Source of the DNA: Burkholderiales bacterium
Lineage (GTDB): Bacteria; Pseudomonadota; Gammaproteobacteria; Burkholderiales; SG8-39
Reading direction: 5' to 3'
Length of the DNA: 64,000 nucleotides
Assembly (NCBI GenBank): GCA_020848075.1
Contig: JADLAV010000018.1
Span: forward strand, 62,001-126,000
Under the pieces are notes generated by a model. The model was given only the letters and a program-made list of their open reading frames with translations. It ran no database searches and was not told where the DNA came from. A program made the position numbers and the translations under genes. Shown in pieces: positions 16,253 to 25,610 of the stretch (its first letter is position 1; every line of letters begins with the position of its first letter).

Positions 16253-17389
16253 ATGAACCGCAAGCTCATCGCCGCGTTCGCCGCGGCGAGCGTGCTCGGC
16301 GCGGGCGCCGCCCACGCCGAGATCACGGTCGGCGTGACGCTCGGCGCCACCGGTCCGGGCGCCTCGCTCGGCATCCACTACAAGAACGCGTTCCAGCTCG
16401 TGCCGAAGACGCTCGGCGGCGAGCCCGTCAAGTACATCATCCTGGAGGACGGGTCGGACCCGACCAACGCCGGCAAGAATGCGCGCAAGCTCATCACCGA
16501 GGACAAGGTGGATGCGGTGATGGGCTCGAACGGCGTGCCCTCGTCGATCCAGATCGCGCAGGTGGCGTTCGAGGCGAAGACGCCCTACCTCTGCCTGACG
16601 CCGATCTCGCTGCCGCCCGAGAAGTACCACTGGACGTTCGTGGTGCCGCAGACGACCGAGCTGATGATGAGCGCGGTCGCCGAGCACATGAAAGCGCACG
16701 GCGTGAAGACGGTGGGCTACATCGGCTTCTCCGACGCCTGGGGCGACCTGGTGTACAAGGCGATGACGCAGCTTGCCCCCGACTACGGCTACAAGGTCGT
16801 CACCGACGAGCGCTACGCGCGTCCCGACACCAGCGTCACCGGCCAGGTGCTGAAGATCCTCGCCGCCAAGCCCGACGTGGTCGTGGTCGGCGGGTCGGGC
16901 ACGGGCGGCGCGCTCCCGCACGTCGCCCTCCGGGAGCGCGGCTACAAGGGCACGATCTATCACAACCACGGCACCGTGAACGCCGAGGTCATCAAGGTCG
17001 GCGGCAAGGACGTCGAGGGCGCGATCGCGCCGACCGGCCCCCTGATCGTTCCCGAGGAGCTGCCGGCGGACTTCCCGACCAAGGCGATCTCGTTGGAGTT
17101 CACGAAGCGCTACGAGGACACCTTCGGCGCCGGCAAGCGGAACGCCTTCGCGGGCTACAGCTACGACGGCGTCCTGATCCTGAACGCCGCGGTGCCGGCC
17201 GCGCTGAAGAAGGCGAAGCCGGGCACGCCCGAGTTCCGCGCCGCGCTGCGCGACGCGCTCGAGAACGTGAAGAACGTCGTCGGCACGCACGGCGTGTACA
17301 ACATGACGCCGACCGATCACAACGGCGAGGACGCGCGTGCGCGCGTGCTGGTCCGGGTCGACAACGGCGCCTGGCACCTCTTGAAGTAG
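16253..17389 (+). CDS. HAAT substrate-binding protein (second copy)
   Basis: 378 residues with signal peptide MNRKLIAAFAAASVLGAGAA cleaved near AHA-EIT. Mature protein of the Peripla_BP_6 family: ITVGVTLGATGPGASLGIHY, LEDGSDPTNAGKNARKLI, DAVMGSNGVPSSIQIAQVA and C-terminal NVKNVVGTHGVYNMTPTDH. GGAGGAGGAAGC precedes the ATG. It differs strongly from the binding protein at 8055-9215, so the two importers probably have different cargo. First gene of a plus-strand SBP-LivH-LivMG-LivF operon directly after the pterin enzyme operon. Confidence 0.92.
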   Translation: MNRKLIAAFAAASVLGAGAAHAEITVGVTLGATGPGASLGIHYKNAFQLVPKTLGGEPVKYIILEDGSDPTNAGKNARKLITEDKVDAVMGSNGVPSSIQIAQVAFEAKTPYLCLTPISLPPEKYHWTFVVPQTTELMMSAVAEHMKAHGVKTVGYIGFSDAWGDLVYKAMTQLAPDYGYKVVTDERYARPDTSVTGQVLKILAAKPDVVVVGGSGTGGALPHVALRERGYKGTIYHNHGTVNAEVIKVGGKDVEGAIAPTGPLIVPEELPADFPTKAISLEFTKRYEDTFGAGKRNAFAGYSYDGVLILNAAVPAALKKAKPGTPEFRAALRDALENVKNVVGTHGVYNMTPTDHNGEDARARVLVRVDNGAWHLLK

Positions 17390-17418
17390 CGTAGGCGCGG
17401 GCACGCGGGCGGTGGTGC

Positions 17419-17444
17419 GAAGGGGACGGGCGACCGTCCCCTTC
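17419..17444 (+). terminator. 11-bp stem-loop between SBP and livH (attenuator)
   Basis: GAAGGGGACGG (17419-17429) pairs perfectly with CCGTCCCCTTC (17434-17444) around a GCGA tetraloop, 30 bases past the binding-protein stop. The position matches the hairpin of the other HAAT operon. It probably stabilises or partly terminates the SBP message. Confidence 0.65.
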
Positions 17445-17512
17445 GTCGTCCTGGCAGGGCCGAATCGAGGGGCGACCCGCGGCCCGAACGCTCGCGCGCA
17501 GGCCAGCACACC

Positions 17513-18553
17513 ATGACTGCGGACATCGTCGCCTGGCTCGCCCAGGACGGGATCACGAACGGCGCGATCTACGCGCTGCTCGCGCTCGCGCTGCTCCTCG
17601 TATTCGCGGTCACCCGCGTCATCTTCGTGCCGCAAGGCGAGTTCATCGCGTACGCCGCGCTGTCGCTCGCGCTGATGGAGTCGGGGCGCGTGCCCGGCAC
17701 GGTCTACATCCTGCTCGGCGGTGGCGCGCTCGCCGCCGCGATGGAGATTGCGCGCGCCGTGCGCGAGCACGCGCTCTCGCGCCTGCCCCGCATCCTGGCG
17801 CTGTACGTCCTGCTGCCGGTGGTGATCGCTGCCATCGTCTGGTGGGCCGTGCCGCGCAAGCTCGACCAGTGGCTGCAGATCCTGCTGGTGCTGGCAATGG
17901 TGGTGCCGCTCGGCCCGATCATGTACCGCATCGCCTATCAGCCGCTCGCGAGCGCATCGGTGCTGGTGCTCTTCATCGTCTCGATGGCCGTGCACTACGT
18001 GCTCATGGGCTTGAGCCTGGTCTTCTTCGGCGGCGAGGGCCTGCGCTCGCGGCCGTTCTCCGACGCGCATTTCAAGGTGGGGATGCTCGATGTGAGCGCG
18101 CAGAGCCTCTGGGTGGTGTTTGCGAGCATGGTGCTGATCGGCGCGCTGTGGCTGCTCTTCGAGCGCTCGATCTACGGCAAGGCGCTGCGCGCGACCGCAG
18201 TGAACCGCATCGGCGCACGCCTGGTCGGCATTCCGGCCAACCTCATGGGCCAGCTCTCGTTCCTGCTCGCTTCGTTCATCGGCGCGGTCTCGGGCATCCT
18301 CATCTCCCCGATCACCACGATCTACTACGACACCGGCTTCATCATCGGCCTGAAGGGCTTCATCGGCGCGATCCTGGGAGGCATGGCGAGCTACCCGCTC
18401 GCCGCGGCGGGCGCGCTCGCGGTCGGCCTGCTCGAATCGTTCTCGTCGTTCTGGGCGAGCGCGTACAAGGAGAGCATCGTCTTCACGCTCATCATCCCGG
18501 TGCTGGCGTGGCTGTCGCTGCGCTCGCGCCACGTCGAGGAAGAGGACGAGTGA
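17513..18553 (+). CDS. livH: HAAT ABC transporter permease LivH (long variant)
   Basis: 346 residues, about 50 longer than the usual LivH. Family segments: [60 protein letters not shown] and [20 protein letters not shown]. The extra length is an inserted helical region around residues 60-125 ([20 protein letters not shown] and a following hydrophobic segment). GTG start of the next gene overlaps its stop. Confidence 0.9.
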   Translation: MTADIVAWLAQDGITNGAIYALLALALLLVFAVTRVIFVPQGEFIAYAALSLALMESGRVPGTVYILLGGGALAAAMEIARAVREHALSRLPRILALYVLLPVVIAAIVWWAVPRKLDQWLQILLVLAMVVPLGPIMYRIAYQPLASASVLVLFIVSMAVHYVLMGLSLVFFGGEGLRSRPFSDAHFKVGMLDVSAQSLWVVFASMVLIGALWLLFERSIYGKALRATAVNRIGARLVGIPANLMGQLSFLLASFIGAVSGILISPITTIYYDTGFIIGLKGFIGAILGGMASYPLAAAGALAVGLLESFSSFWASAYKESIVFTLIIPVLAWLSLRSRHVEEEDE

Positions 18554-20343
18554 CCGGTGGACGGGTGTCGGGCGGACGGGTGAGCGCACCGCGCGTCGCG
18601 CTCGGCCTCTTCCTCGTGTTCCTGGTCGCGGCGCCGTTCGTCCTGTCCGAGTTCTACGTCACGCTGATGAACTACATCGGTCTCGCCGCGCTCGTCACGC
18701 TGGGCCTCGTGCTGCTCACCGGCGTCGCCGGCCTGATGTCGTTCGGCCAGCAGGCCTTCGTCGGCATCGGTGCCTATACCACGGCGGTGCTGACCACGAC
18801 CTATGCCCTGTCGCCGTGGCTCGGGCTGGCCGCGGGACTCGTGCTCACCGGGCTCGCGGCGCTCGGCATCGGGGCGATCACAGTGCGGCTCTCCGGCCAT
18901 TACCTGCCGATCAGTACCATCGCGTGGGGCATCGCGCTCTACTTCGTCTTCGGCAACCTCGAGATCCTCGGCCGTTACAACGGGCTGCAGGGCGTGCCGC
19001 CGGTCACGATCGCCGGGTGGACGGTCGGCAGCGGCCGGAACTCCTACGTGCTCATCTGGATCGCGACGCTCGTCTCGCTCATCGCCGCGCGGAACCTGCT
19101 CGACTCCCGGTCCGGCCGCGCGGTGCGGGCGCTCCGCTTCCGCGGCACGATGGCCGAGAGCTTCGGCGTCGACACCGCGCGCCTGAAGCTCGTCGTCTTC
19201 GTCTACGCCGCGCTGCTCGCGGCGCTGTCGGGATGGCTCTACGCGCATTTCCTGCGATTCGTCAGCCCCGGTCCCTTCAACGTCAACGCCGGCATCGAGT
19301 ACCTGTTCATGGCGGTGGTCGGCGGTGCGAGCAGCGTGTGGGGCGCAGTGGTCGGTGCATCGGTGCTGACGATGCTCAAGGAATGGCTGAAGGATCTCCT
19401 GCCGGCGCTCTTCGAGCAGAGCGGCAACTACGAGGTCATCGTCTTCGGGGTGCTGATGGTGGCGCTTCTGCACCGTACCCGCGAGGGCCTCATGCCCGCC
19501 TTCGCGCGCCTCGTGCCCGTGGCGCGCCGCGAGGCGTGGCCCGCCGAGGCCGCACCGCTTGCGCGGCGCGAGCGGCCGCAGCCAGGCGAGCCGCTGCTCG
19601 AGGTTCGCGGGGCGCACCGGCAGTTCGGCGGTCTGGTCGCGGTCAGCCACCTCTCGTTCGAGATGAAGAGCGGGGAGATTCTCGGCCTGATCGGGCCGAA
19701 CGGCGCCGGCAAGAGCACGATGTTCAACCTCGTCACCGGCGTCCTGCGCGCCGACGGCGGGGAGATCCTGTTCCGCGGCGAGCGCATCGAACGCCGCGCC
19801 GCGCGCGAGATCGCGCGGCGCGGCGTCGCCCGCACGTTCCAGCACGTGAACCTGGTGGGCGCGATGCCGGTGCTCGAGAACGTGGCGATCGGCGCGCACC
19901 TGCGCGGCCGGCACGGCACGATCGCATCCGTCCTGCGGCTCGATCGGGCCGAGGAGACCGTGCTGCGGGCAGAAGCGGCGCGGCAGGTCGAGCGCGTGGG
20001 GCTCGGCGGGCAGTTGCACGACGCTGCCGGCAGCCTTCCGCTCGGCCAGCAGCGCCTGGTGGAGATCGCGCGCGCGCTCGCCGCGGATCCGGTGCTGCTC
20101 CTCCTCGACGAGCCGGCGGCCGGGCTGCGCTACCGCGAGAAGCAGTCGCTCGCCAGGCTGCTGCGCGAGCTGCGCGACGAGGGTCTGAGCATCCTGCTCG
20201 TCGAGCACGACATGGATTTCGTGATGGGGCTGGTCGACCGCCTGGTGGTCATGGATTTCGGCGAGAAGCTCGCCGAGGGCAAGCCGCAGGACGTCCAGCG
20301 CAATCCCGCCGTGATCGAAGCATACCTCGGGGGGCTCGAGTGA
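18550..20343 (+). CDS. LivM-LivG fusion: HAAT permease joined to ATPase
   Basis: 597 residues from GTG 18550 (GTGA overlap with livH). Residues about 1-320 are a LivM permease: [53 protein letters not shown]. After a charged linker ([20 protein letters not shown]) residues about 345-597 form a LivG ATPase: Walker [38 protein letters not shown], Walker [24 protein letters not shown]. No frameshift is needed; the join is in frame. Such fusions occur in some Burkholderiales importers. Confidence 0.92.
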   Translation: MTGGRVSGGRVSAPRVALGLFLVFLVAAPFVLSEFYVTLMNYIGLAALVTLGLVLLTGVAGLMSFGQQAFVGIGAYTTAVLTTTYALSPWLGLAAGLVLTGLAALGIGAITVRLSGHYLPISTIAWGIALYFVFGNLEILGRYNGLQGVPPVTIAGWTVGSGRNSYVLIWIATLVSLIAARNLLDSRSGRAVRALRFRGTMAESFGVDTARLKLVVFVYAALLAALSGWLYAHFLRFVSPGPFNVNAGIEYLFMAVVGGASSVWGAVVGASVLTMLKEWLKDLLPALFEQSGNYEVIVFGVLMVALLHRTREGLMPAFARLVPVARREAWPAEAAPLARRERPQPGEPLLEVRGAHRQFGGLVAVSHLSFEMKSGEILGLIGPNGAGKSTMFNLVTGVLRADGGEILFRGERIERRAAREIARRGVARTFQHVNLVGAMPVLENVAIGAHLRGRHGTIASVLRLDRAEETVLRAEAARQVERVGLGGQLHDAAGSLPLGQQRLVEIARALAADPVLLLLDEPAAGLRYREKQSLARLLRELRDEGLSILLVEHDMDFVMGLVDRLVVMDFGEKLAEGKPQDVQRNPAVIEAYLGGLE

Positions 20344-21068
20344 GCGCGTCGCTCGAGGTGCGCGAGCTGTCCGTGGCCTACGGCAAGGTGGAGGCGCTGC
20401 ACCGCGCGAGCCTGCGCGTGTCGGACGGAAGCATCGTCACCGTGATCGGGCCGAACGGCGCCGGAAAGACCACGCTGCTCGGCGCGCTCATGGGGCTCCT
20501 GCGCTACTCCGGACGCGCGGATTACGCGGGCGTCGATCTCGGCGATGTCCCGGTCGAGGCGCGCGTCGCGCGCGGCCTGTGCCTGGTGCCCGAGCGGCGT
20601 GAGCTCTTCGGTGAGCTCACGGTGGAGGACAACCTCCGGCTCGGCGCGTTTCAGCGCTACCGGCGCGCCGACCCGACGATCGGCGCGGACATCGCGGGCG
20701 TGTACGAGCGCTTTCCGCGGCTGCGCGAGCGGCGCGGGCAGCTCGCGGGCACGCTCTCGGGCGGCGAGCGGCAGATGCTCGCGCTCGGGCGCGCGCTGAT
20801 GGCGAAGCCGCGGCTCCTGCTGCTCGACGAGCCGAGCCTGGGGCTCGCGCCGCGGTTCGTGCGCGAGATCTTGCACATCATCGCGGACCTGCGCAAGACC
20901 GGCGTGTCGATCCTGCTGGTCGAGCAGAACGCGCGCGCCGCGCTGCAGATCGCCGACTACGGCTACGTGATCGAGGCGGGAGAGATCGTGCTCGAGGGCG
21001 AGGCGCGGCAGCTCGCGGAGAATCCGCGCGTCATCGAGTCCTATCTCGGCGGCGGATCCGGAGCCTAG
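20340..21068 (+). CDS. livF: HAAT ABC transporter ATP-binding protein LivF
   Basis: 242 residues from GTG 20340, overlapping the fusion gene stop by GTGA. Walker [11 protein letters not shown]-loop region [20 protein letters not shown], signature LSGGERQ, Walker [17 protein letters not shown], and [19 protein letters not shown]. Completes the second importer: two nucleotide-binding domains (one fused to LivM), LivH and a binding protein. Confidence 0.92.
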   Translation: MSASLEVRELSVAYGKVEALHRASLRVSDGSIVTVIGPNGAGKTTLLGALMGLLRYSGRADYAGVDLGDVPVEARVARGLCLVPERRELFGELTVEDNLRLGAFQRYRRADPTIGADIAGVYERFPRLRERRGQLAGTLSGGERQMLALGRALMAKPRLLLLDEPSLGLAPRFVREILHIIADLRKTGVSILLVEQNARAALQIADYGYVIEAGEIVLEGEARQLAENPRVIESYLGGGSGA

Positions 21069-21126
21069 CCCGGACGGGGCGCTGCAAACACGTTAGACTC
21101 CGGCACCGTCCGCCGAGAATCCGCCA

Positions 21127-22749
21127 ATGAGAGTGTTTCTGGTCCACGTCAGGGACCCGCAGTTCTACGCCATCCCGGACACGAAGCGCGCCAAGAACGG
21201 GCGCCTGCGCGTCATGGGCTTCCCGCCTATCGGCATCATGTCGCTCTCGTCGGTGCTCAAGCGCGCCGGCCACGAGGTCGTGATGTTCGACCAGGCGAAC
21301 CCCGAGACGCCGAACGAGGCGATCATCGAGGAGATCCGGCGGCAGCGCCCCGCGCTCGTGGGCCTGAGCTTCCTTTCGACCACGAGCTATCCGTACGCGA
21401 AGATTCTCGCGCGCCAGATCCGGGCGGTGGACGCGAACGTGAAGCTCGCCTTCGGCGGCGTCTTCGCGTCGCTCAACGCGCAGCTCGTGAAGATGCAGGT
21501 GTCCGAAGTGGACTTCGTGTGCCGAGGCGACGGCGAGCAGCTCATCCTCGACCTCCTCGATCGCCTCGACGATCCGGACACGATCGCGGGCGTGACCTGG
21601 CAGGAGCGCGACGGCAAGCTGCGGCACAACGCGAGCCGGCCGCTCGAGCGCAACCTCGACCAGTGGCCGTTTCCGGACCGCGAGAGCCTCGCGCTCGACT
21701 TCGTGGAGTCGATGCCGCTCGACGTGCCGGCGGTGCTCTCGCTCGAGCGGTTCACGACCATGCAGACATCGCGCGGATGCCCGTGGCCGTGCGTGTTCTG
21801 CGACATCCCGGTGTTCAACGAGGGCAAGTGGCGCTCGCGCAGCCCGGAGCACGTAATCGCCGAGATGAAGCAGCTGCAGGCCGACGGCTACGGCGCGGTC
21901 TACTTCGTCGACGACCATTTCCTCCTGCAACCGCGCCGGATCCAGACGATCTGCAAGGGCATCAACGACAACGACATCCGCATCCAGTGGGGCTGCGAGG
22001 GGCGCGTGGACTCGACCTGCATGGAGCTCTTCCCGGCGATGGCGAAGGCGCACTGCCGCACGCTGATGTTCGGCCTCGAGAGCGGCAGCCAGAAGGTGCT
22101 CGACCGGCTACAGAAGGAGCAGACGCTGGAGGAGGCCGAGACCGCGGTCGACAAGGCGAAGGACGCCGGCATCGAGATCGTGCACGGCTTCTTCGTCGTC
22201 GGCTGCCCCGGCGAGACCGAGGAGGAGATGCGCGAGACCTTCCGCTTCGCCTCGCGCCTGCGGATCGACACGTTCGGCTTCAACCGGCTGTGCGTCTATC
22301 GCGGCACTCCCCTCTGGCAGGATTACGTCCGGCGCGGCCTCGTGAACGACGCCACGGACTGGTACAAGTACTTCAAGTGCTCGTCGATCGACCCGACCGT
22401 GCTGCCGGGCGAGACGATCCACCGGATCCGGCAGGAAGGGCTGCGCCACCTCATCGTCTACAAGCTCACGCACTATCCGATCCAGGCGCTGCGGCTGCTC
22501 TACCGCTTCTTTCGGCACATGCCCGCGCGCGACGTGCTGCACCTCCTCGCCAAGCCGTTCCTCGGGCCGAAGGGCGGCATGACCAATGCCGAGGTCGTCT
22601 CGCGCGCGGTGGAGCACGCCGACCTGAAGAGCGACGCCGCCGAGCTGACCCAGGTTTCGGACGACGCGCTCGAGCATGCGATCCGGGAGTCGCGCGCCGA
22701 ACGGGCGCGCATCCAGGCGGCCGCCGAGGTCGAGCGCCGGGCCGCGTAG
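21127..22749 (+). CDS. B12-binding-domain radical SAM protein
   Basis: 540 residues. An N-terminal cobalamin-binding Rossmann-like domain (about 1-150; LSSVLKRAGHEVVMFDQA, VGLSFLSTTSYPYAKILA) is followed by a radical SAM core with cluster motif CPWPCVFC (CX3CX2C, about residue 218), then DDHFLLQPRRI, GLESGSQKVLDRLQK and VVGCPGETEEEMRET. The C-terminal helical region ends in a charged tail. This is the architecture of class B radical SAM methylases and related enzymes. The product is unknown; hopanoid- or lipid-type chemistry is possible but not shown. Neighbours give no help. Confidence 0.88.
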   Translation: MRVFLVHVRDPQFYAIPDTKRAKNGRLRVMGFPPIGIMSLSSVLKRAGHEVVMFDQANPETPNEAIIEEIRRQRPALVGLSFLSTTSYPYAKILARQIRAVDANVKLAFGGVFASLNAQLVKMQVSEVDFVCRGDGEQLILDLLDRLDDPDTIAGVTWQERDGKLRHNASRPLERNLDQWPFPDRESLALDFVESMPLDVPAVLSLERFTTMQTSRGCPWPCVFCDIPVFNEGKWRSRSPEHVIAEMKQLQADGYGAVYFVDDHFLLQPRRIQTICKGINDNDIRIQWGCEGRVDSTCMELFPAMAKAHCRTLMFGLESGSQKVLDRLQKEQTLEEAETAVDKAKDAGIEIVHGFFVVGCPGETEEEMRETFRFASRLRIDTFGFNRLCVYRGTPLWQDYVRRGLVNDATDWYKYFKCSSIDPTVLPGETIHRIRQEGLRHLIVYKLTHYPIQALRLLYRFFRHMPARDVLHLLAKPFLGPKGGMTNAEVVSRAVEHADLKSDAAELTQVSDDALEHAIRESRAERARIQAAAEVERRAA

Positions 22750-22773
22750 GTTCAGTCCACAGGGAGGTAAGTC

Positions 22774-24021
22774 ATGCGCAACCGTGCATTCGCGGCGCTC
22801 GTGCCGCTCGCCTTTGCCACCGCTGCGTTCGCTCAGCAGCAACAGGTGGTCAAGCCACCGATCGCGGTCTACTGGGTGAGCGCTGCAACCACGTCAGGGC
22901 TGGCCGCCGGGGGAGGCGGCACCGCCGCGATGATGGGGATGATGCTCGGCCGCGGCGGCGGCAGCGCGCAGCGCACGCTCGATCTGCGGCTCGGCTCGTC
23001 GCAGGCCGCGTCCGGCGCGCCGCAAGCGCAGCACGACATTCCGCCGGGGCTCAACATGGGGCCGTCGCTGCCGCTCCTGACGCCCGCGCGCGCGCCCGCG
23101 CAGCCGGGCGAGCGCGATCTGCCCGGAGACATGGGGCAACCGAAGGGGCGCCTTCTGATCTTTTGGGGTTGCGGCGAGAAAGCCGGGCCGGGGCAGCCGG
23201 TCGTGGTCGACTACGCCGGCCTCGCCGCCGGGCAGCGGCCGCCGAATCTCGCGGCCCGCCGCGTCGCGGTCCCCGCAGGGCCGATGTTCGGGCACAACCG
23301 CTCCTTCGGCGCCTGGCCGAACCAGCAGGACAGCAGGCCCGTTCCGGCGGACGGCTCGCTCAAGGGGGATCACGCGGTCAAGGCGAACTACGCGCCCGAG
23401 ATCCGCTTCACCGTCGACGAGCAGCGCGATTTCATGCCAGGGGTCGCGCTCACGAGCAGCGCGACCGCGACCGGGGCGCGGCAGGTGCGGTGGGGCTCGG
23501 TCACCGGCGCGACCGGTTACTTCATGACCGCGTTCGGCAGCAAGGAGGGCAGCGGCGACGTGGTGATGTGGAGCTCGAGCGCCGTCCAGGAGATGGGCGG
23601 TGCGCTCATGGACTACGTGCCGCCGAACGAAGTGGCCCGGCTCGTGCGCGAGCGAGTCATCCTTCCGCCCCAGACCAACGAGTGCACCGTTCCCGTCGAG
23701 GTGCTGAAGGCGGCCGAGATACCGATGCTGCAATTCATCGCGTACGGCGACGAGCTGAACGTCGTGCACCCGCCGCGGCCGAAGGACCCGAAGATCGCCT
23801 GGGAGCAACAGTGGGCTGTGAAAGTGCGCCTCAAGTCGACCTCGATGACCCCGCTCGCCGACGGCATGGACATGGGCGCTGGCGCCGCGGAGCCGCGCGC
23901 GCGCGGACCGCGCGAGGAAGCCCGCACGCCGGGCGCGCCGGGCGAAGCGCAGCAGCAGCAAGGCGAGGGCAGCCCGGTCGGGCAGGGCGTCGAGATCCTG
24001 CGCGGAATCTTCGGTCGCTGA
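22774..24021 (+). CDS. Secreted protein of unknown function
   Basis: 415 residues behind an excellent GGGAGGT ribosome-binding site. Signal peptide MRNRAFAALVPLAFATAAFA cleaved before QQQQ. The mature protein has an early Gly-rich tract (GLAAGGGGTAAMMGMMLGRG), a likely beta-rich domain around IRFTVDEQRDFMPGVALTSS and RQVRWGSVTGATGYFMTAFG, one conserved-looking Cys-containing region (LPPQTNECTVPVEVLKA), and a low-complexity Arg/Pro/Gln tail. The RVRWxxVxGATGYxMxAFG phrase resembles a fibronectin-like sandwich strand. No family was recognised. It may be co-transcribed with the radical SAM gene 24 bases upstream. Confidence 0.75.
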   Translation: MRNRAFAALVPLAFATAAFAQQQQVVKPPIAVYWVSAATTSGLAAGGGGTAAMMGMMLGRGGGSAQRTLDLRLGSSQAASGAPQAQHDIPPGLNMGPSLPLLTPARAPAQPGERDLPGDMGQPKGRLLIFWGCGEKAGPGQPVVVDYAGLAAGQRPPNLAARRVAVPAGPMFGHNRSFGAWPNQQDSRPVPADGSLKGDHAVKANYAPEIRFTVDEQRDFMPGVALTSSATATGARQVRWGSVTGATGYFMTAFGSKEGSGDVVMWSSSAVQEMGGALMDYVPPNEVARLVRERVILPPQTNECTVPVEVLKAAEIPMLQFIAYGDELNVVHPPRPKDPKIAWEQQWAVKVRLKSTSMTPLADGMDMGAGAAEPRARGPREEARTPGAPGEAQQQQGEGSPVGQGVEILRGIFGR

Positions 24022-24100
24022 CGCGCACCGCGTCGCTCGCTGGGCTCGACGGAGCCGCGCTGCGGCGGCGAGCTGCGGCAAGCGGGTCGGGCGGTTCGCT

Positions 24101-25324
24101 CTACGCCGCAGCGAGCCGCGCGCGCGAGCGCTGCAGCAGCCAGGCCGCGATCGACAGGTTCAGCAGGTTCCAGGCGATGCCGTTCACGAACGCGGCCTGG
24201 TACGAGCCGGTGAGATCGAAGATCGCGCCCGACATCCAGCCGCCGAGCGCCATGCCGAAGAGCGTGGCCATGATCACCGTGCCCACCCGCGAACCGGCTT
24301 CGCGCGGCGGGAAGTACTCGCGCACGATGATGGCGTAGGAGGGCACGATGCCCCCCTGGAACAGTCCGAACAGCGCGGAGACGACGTAGAGCGAGACGAG
24401 CCCTTCGGACGGCAGGAACAGGACGAGCGCGATCCCCTGCAGCGCCGAGCCGAGCAGGAGCGTGCGCAGGCCGCCGATCCGGTCGCAGATCCAGCCCGAG
24501 ACGAGGCGGCTCACGATGCCCATCCCGAGCATGAGCGAGAGCATCTCGGCGCCGCGCGCCGCGCCGTACCCGAGGTCGCTGCAGAGCGCGACGAGGTGAA
24601 CCTGCGGCATCGACATCGCGACGCAGCAGGCGAAGCCGGCGACGACGAGGAGCGTTTGCAGCTGTGCGGGCGTGATCCCGAGCGCCCGCGGCGAGACCGC
24701 CTGCGCGCGCGAGCTCCCCGGCGCGACGTCGAGGATCGGCGGCCGCCGCCGGAGCACGAGCGCGAGCGGCAGCATGCTCACGATGCAGAAGAGGCCGATG
24801 CCGAAATAGGTCGCTCGCCAGCCCGCCGTCTCGATGAAGTGCTGCACGACCGGCGGCCAGACGGTGCCGGCGAGGTAGTTGCCGCTCGCGCAGATCGCGA
24901 CCGCGATCCCGCGCCGGCGGTGGAACCAGAACGAGGCGTCGGCGACGAGCGGCGCGAACGTGGCCGAGCTGCCGACGCCGATGAGAGCGCCCTGTGCGAC
25001 GGCGTAGAGCCACAGGCTGCCGGCTGCGCCCGCAGCGAACAACCCGAGCCCCAGTGCGATCGTCCCGGCAAGGACCGGCACGATCACGCCGAACCGGTCC
25101 GACAGGCGGCCCATCAGGATTCCGCCGAGGCCGAAGCCGATCATCGTGAGTGTGTAAGGCAGCGACGCGTCGGCGCGCGCCACGGCGAACTCGGCCTGCA
25201 CCGCCGGCAGCACGACGACGACCGACCACATGCCCACGCCGCCGATCGTCGACAGCACGAGCAACGCGGCGAGCCGCATCCAGGCGTAGTAGGACTCGAT
25301 CGCGTCCTGGCCCGCGTGACTCAT
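24101..25324 (-). CDS. MFS transporter, monocarboxylate-type
   Basis: 407 residues, about 12 membrane helices. The first loop motif GRLSDRFGVIVPVLAG is the MFS signature between helices 2 and 3. FWFHRRRGIAVAICASGNYL and GWRATYFGIGLFCIV resemble the oxalate/formate and monocarboxylate group of MFS carriers. Substrate unknown, likely an organic anion. Single gene, convergent with the secreted-protein gene. Confidence 0.85.
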   Translation of the reverse strand: MSHAGQDAIESYYAWMRLAALLVLSTIGGVGMWSVVVVLPAVQAEFAVARADASLPYTLTMIGFGLGGILMGRLSDRFGVIVPVLAGTIALGLGLFAAGAAGSLWLYAVAQGALIGVGSSATFAPLVADASFWFHRRRGIAVAICASGNYLAGTVWPPVVQHFIETAGWRATYFGIGLFCIVSMLPLALVLRRRPPILDVAPGSSRAQAVSPRALGITPAQLQTLLVVAGFACCVAMSMPQVHLVALCSDLGYGAARGAEMLSLMLGMGIVSRLVSGWICDRIGGLRTLLLGSALQGIALVLFLPSEGLVSLYVVSALFGLFQGGIVPSYAIIVREYFPPREAGSRVGTVIMATLFGMALGGWMSGAIFDLTGSYQAAFVNGIAWNLLNLSIAAWLLQRSRARLAAA

Positions 25325-25610
25325 GCGCTTCCTACCGGTCGTCGCACCAGTCGAGGATCCGGACGCCGCCGCGGCGCCTGAGCGGCGGCCCGTCTCCGAT
25401 CGGCGTGCACTGCGGGTGTTCGGGCGAAAGCGTCAACGGATTCTTCGGGCATCACGGCCGGGATCGCGCGGGGCGTCGCGCGCGAAAGCCGCTATGCTAC
25501 TCGACCGCAGCCGAACGAGTAGGCGATGCGCGCGGAATCGCGGCGAGCGGTGCGTCGCCACGCTCCGGGAGCAAGTACACTTCGACCCTTTCGGTGGCGC
25601 GGCGCGAGTG

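Noticed and set aside
13181-18589. Very long antisense open frame (about 1800 codons) opposite the pterin enzyme and second HAAT operon
   Set aside because: High GC removes stops from antisense frames. The product is Arg/His/Asp-rich with no domains, while the plus strand has unmistakable protein families.
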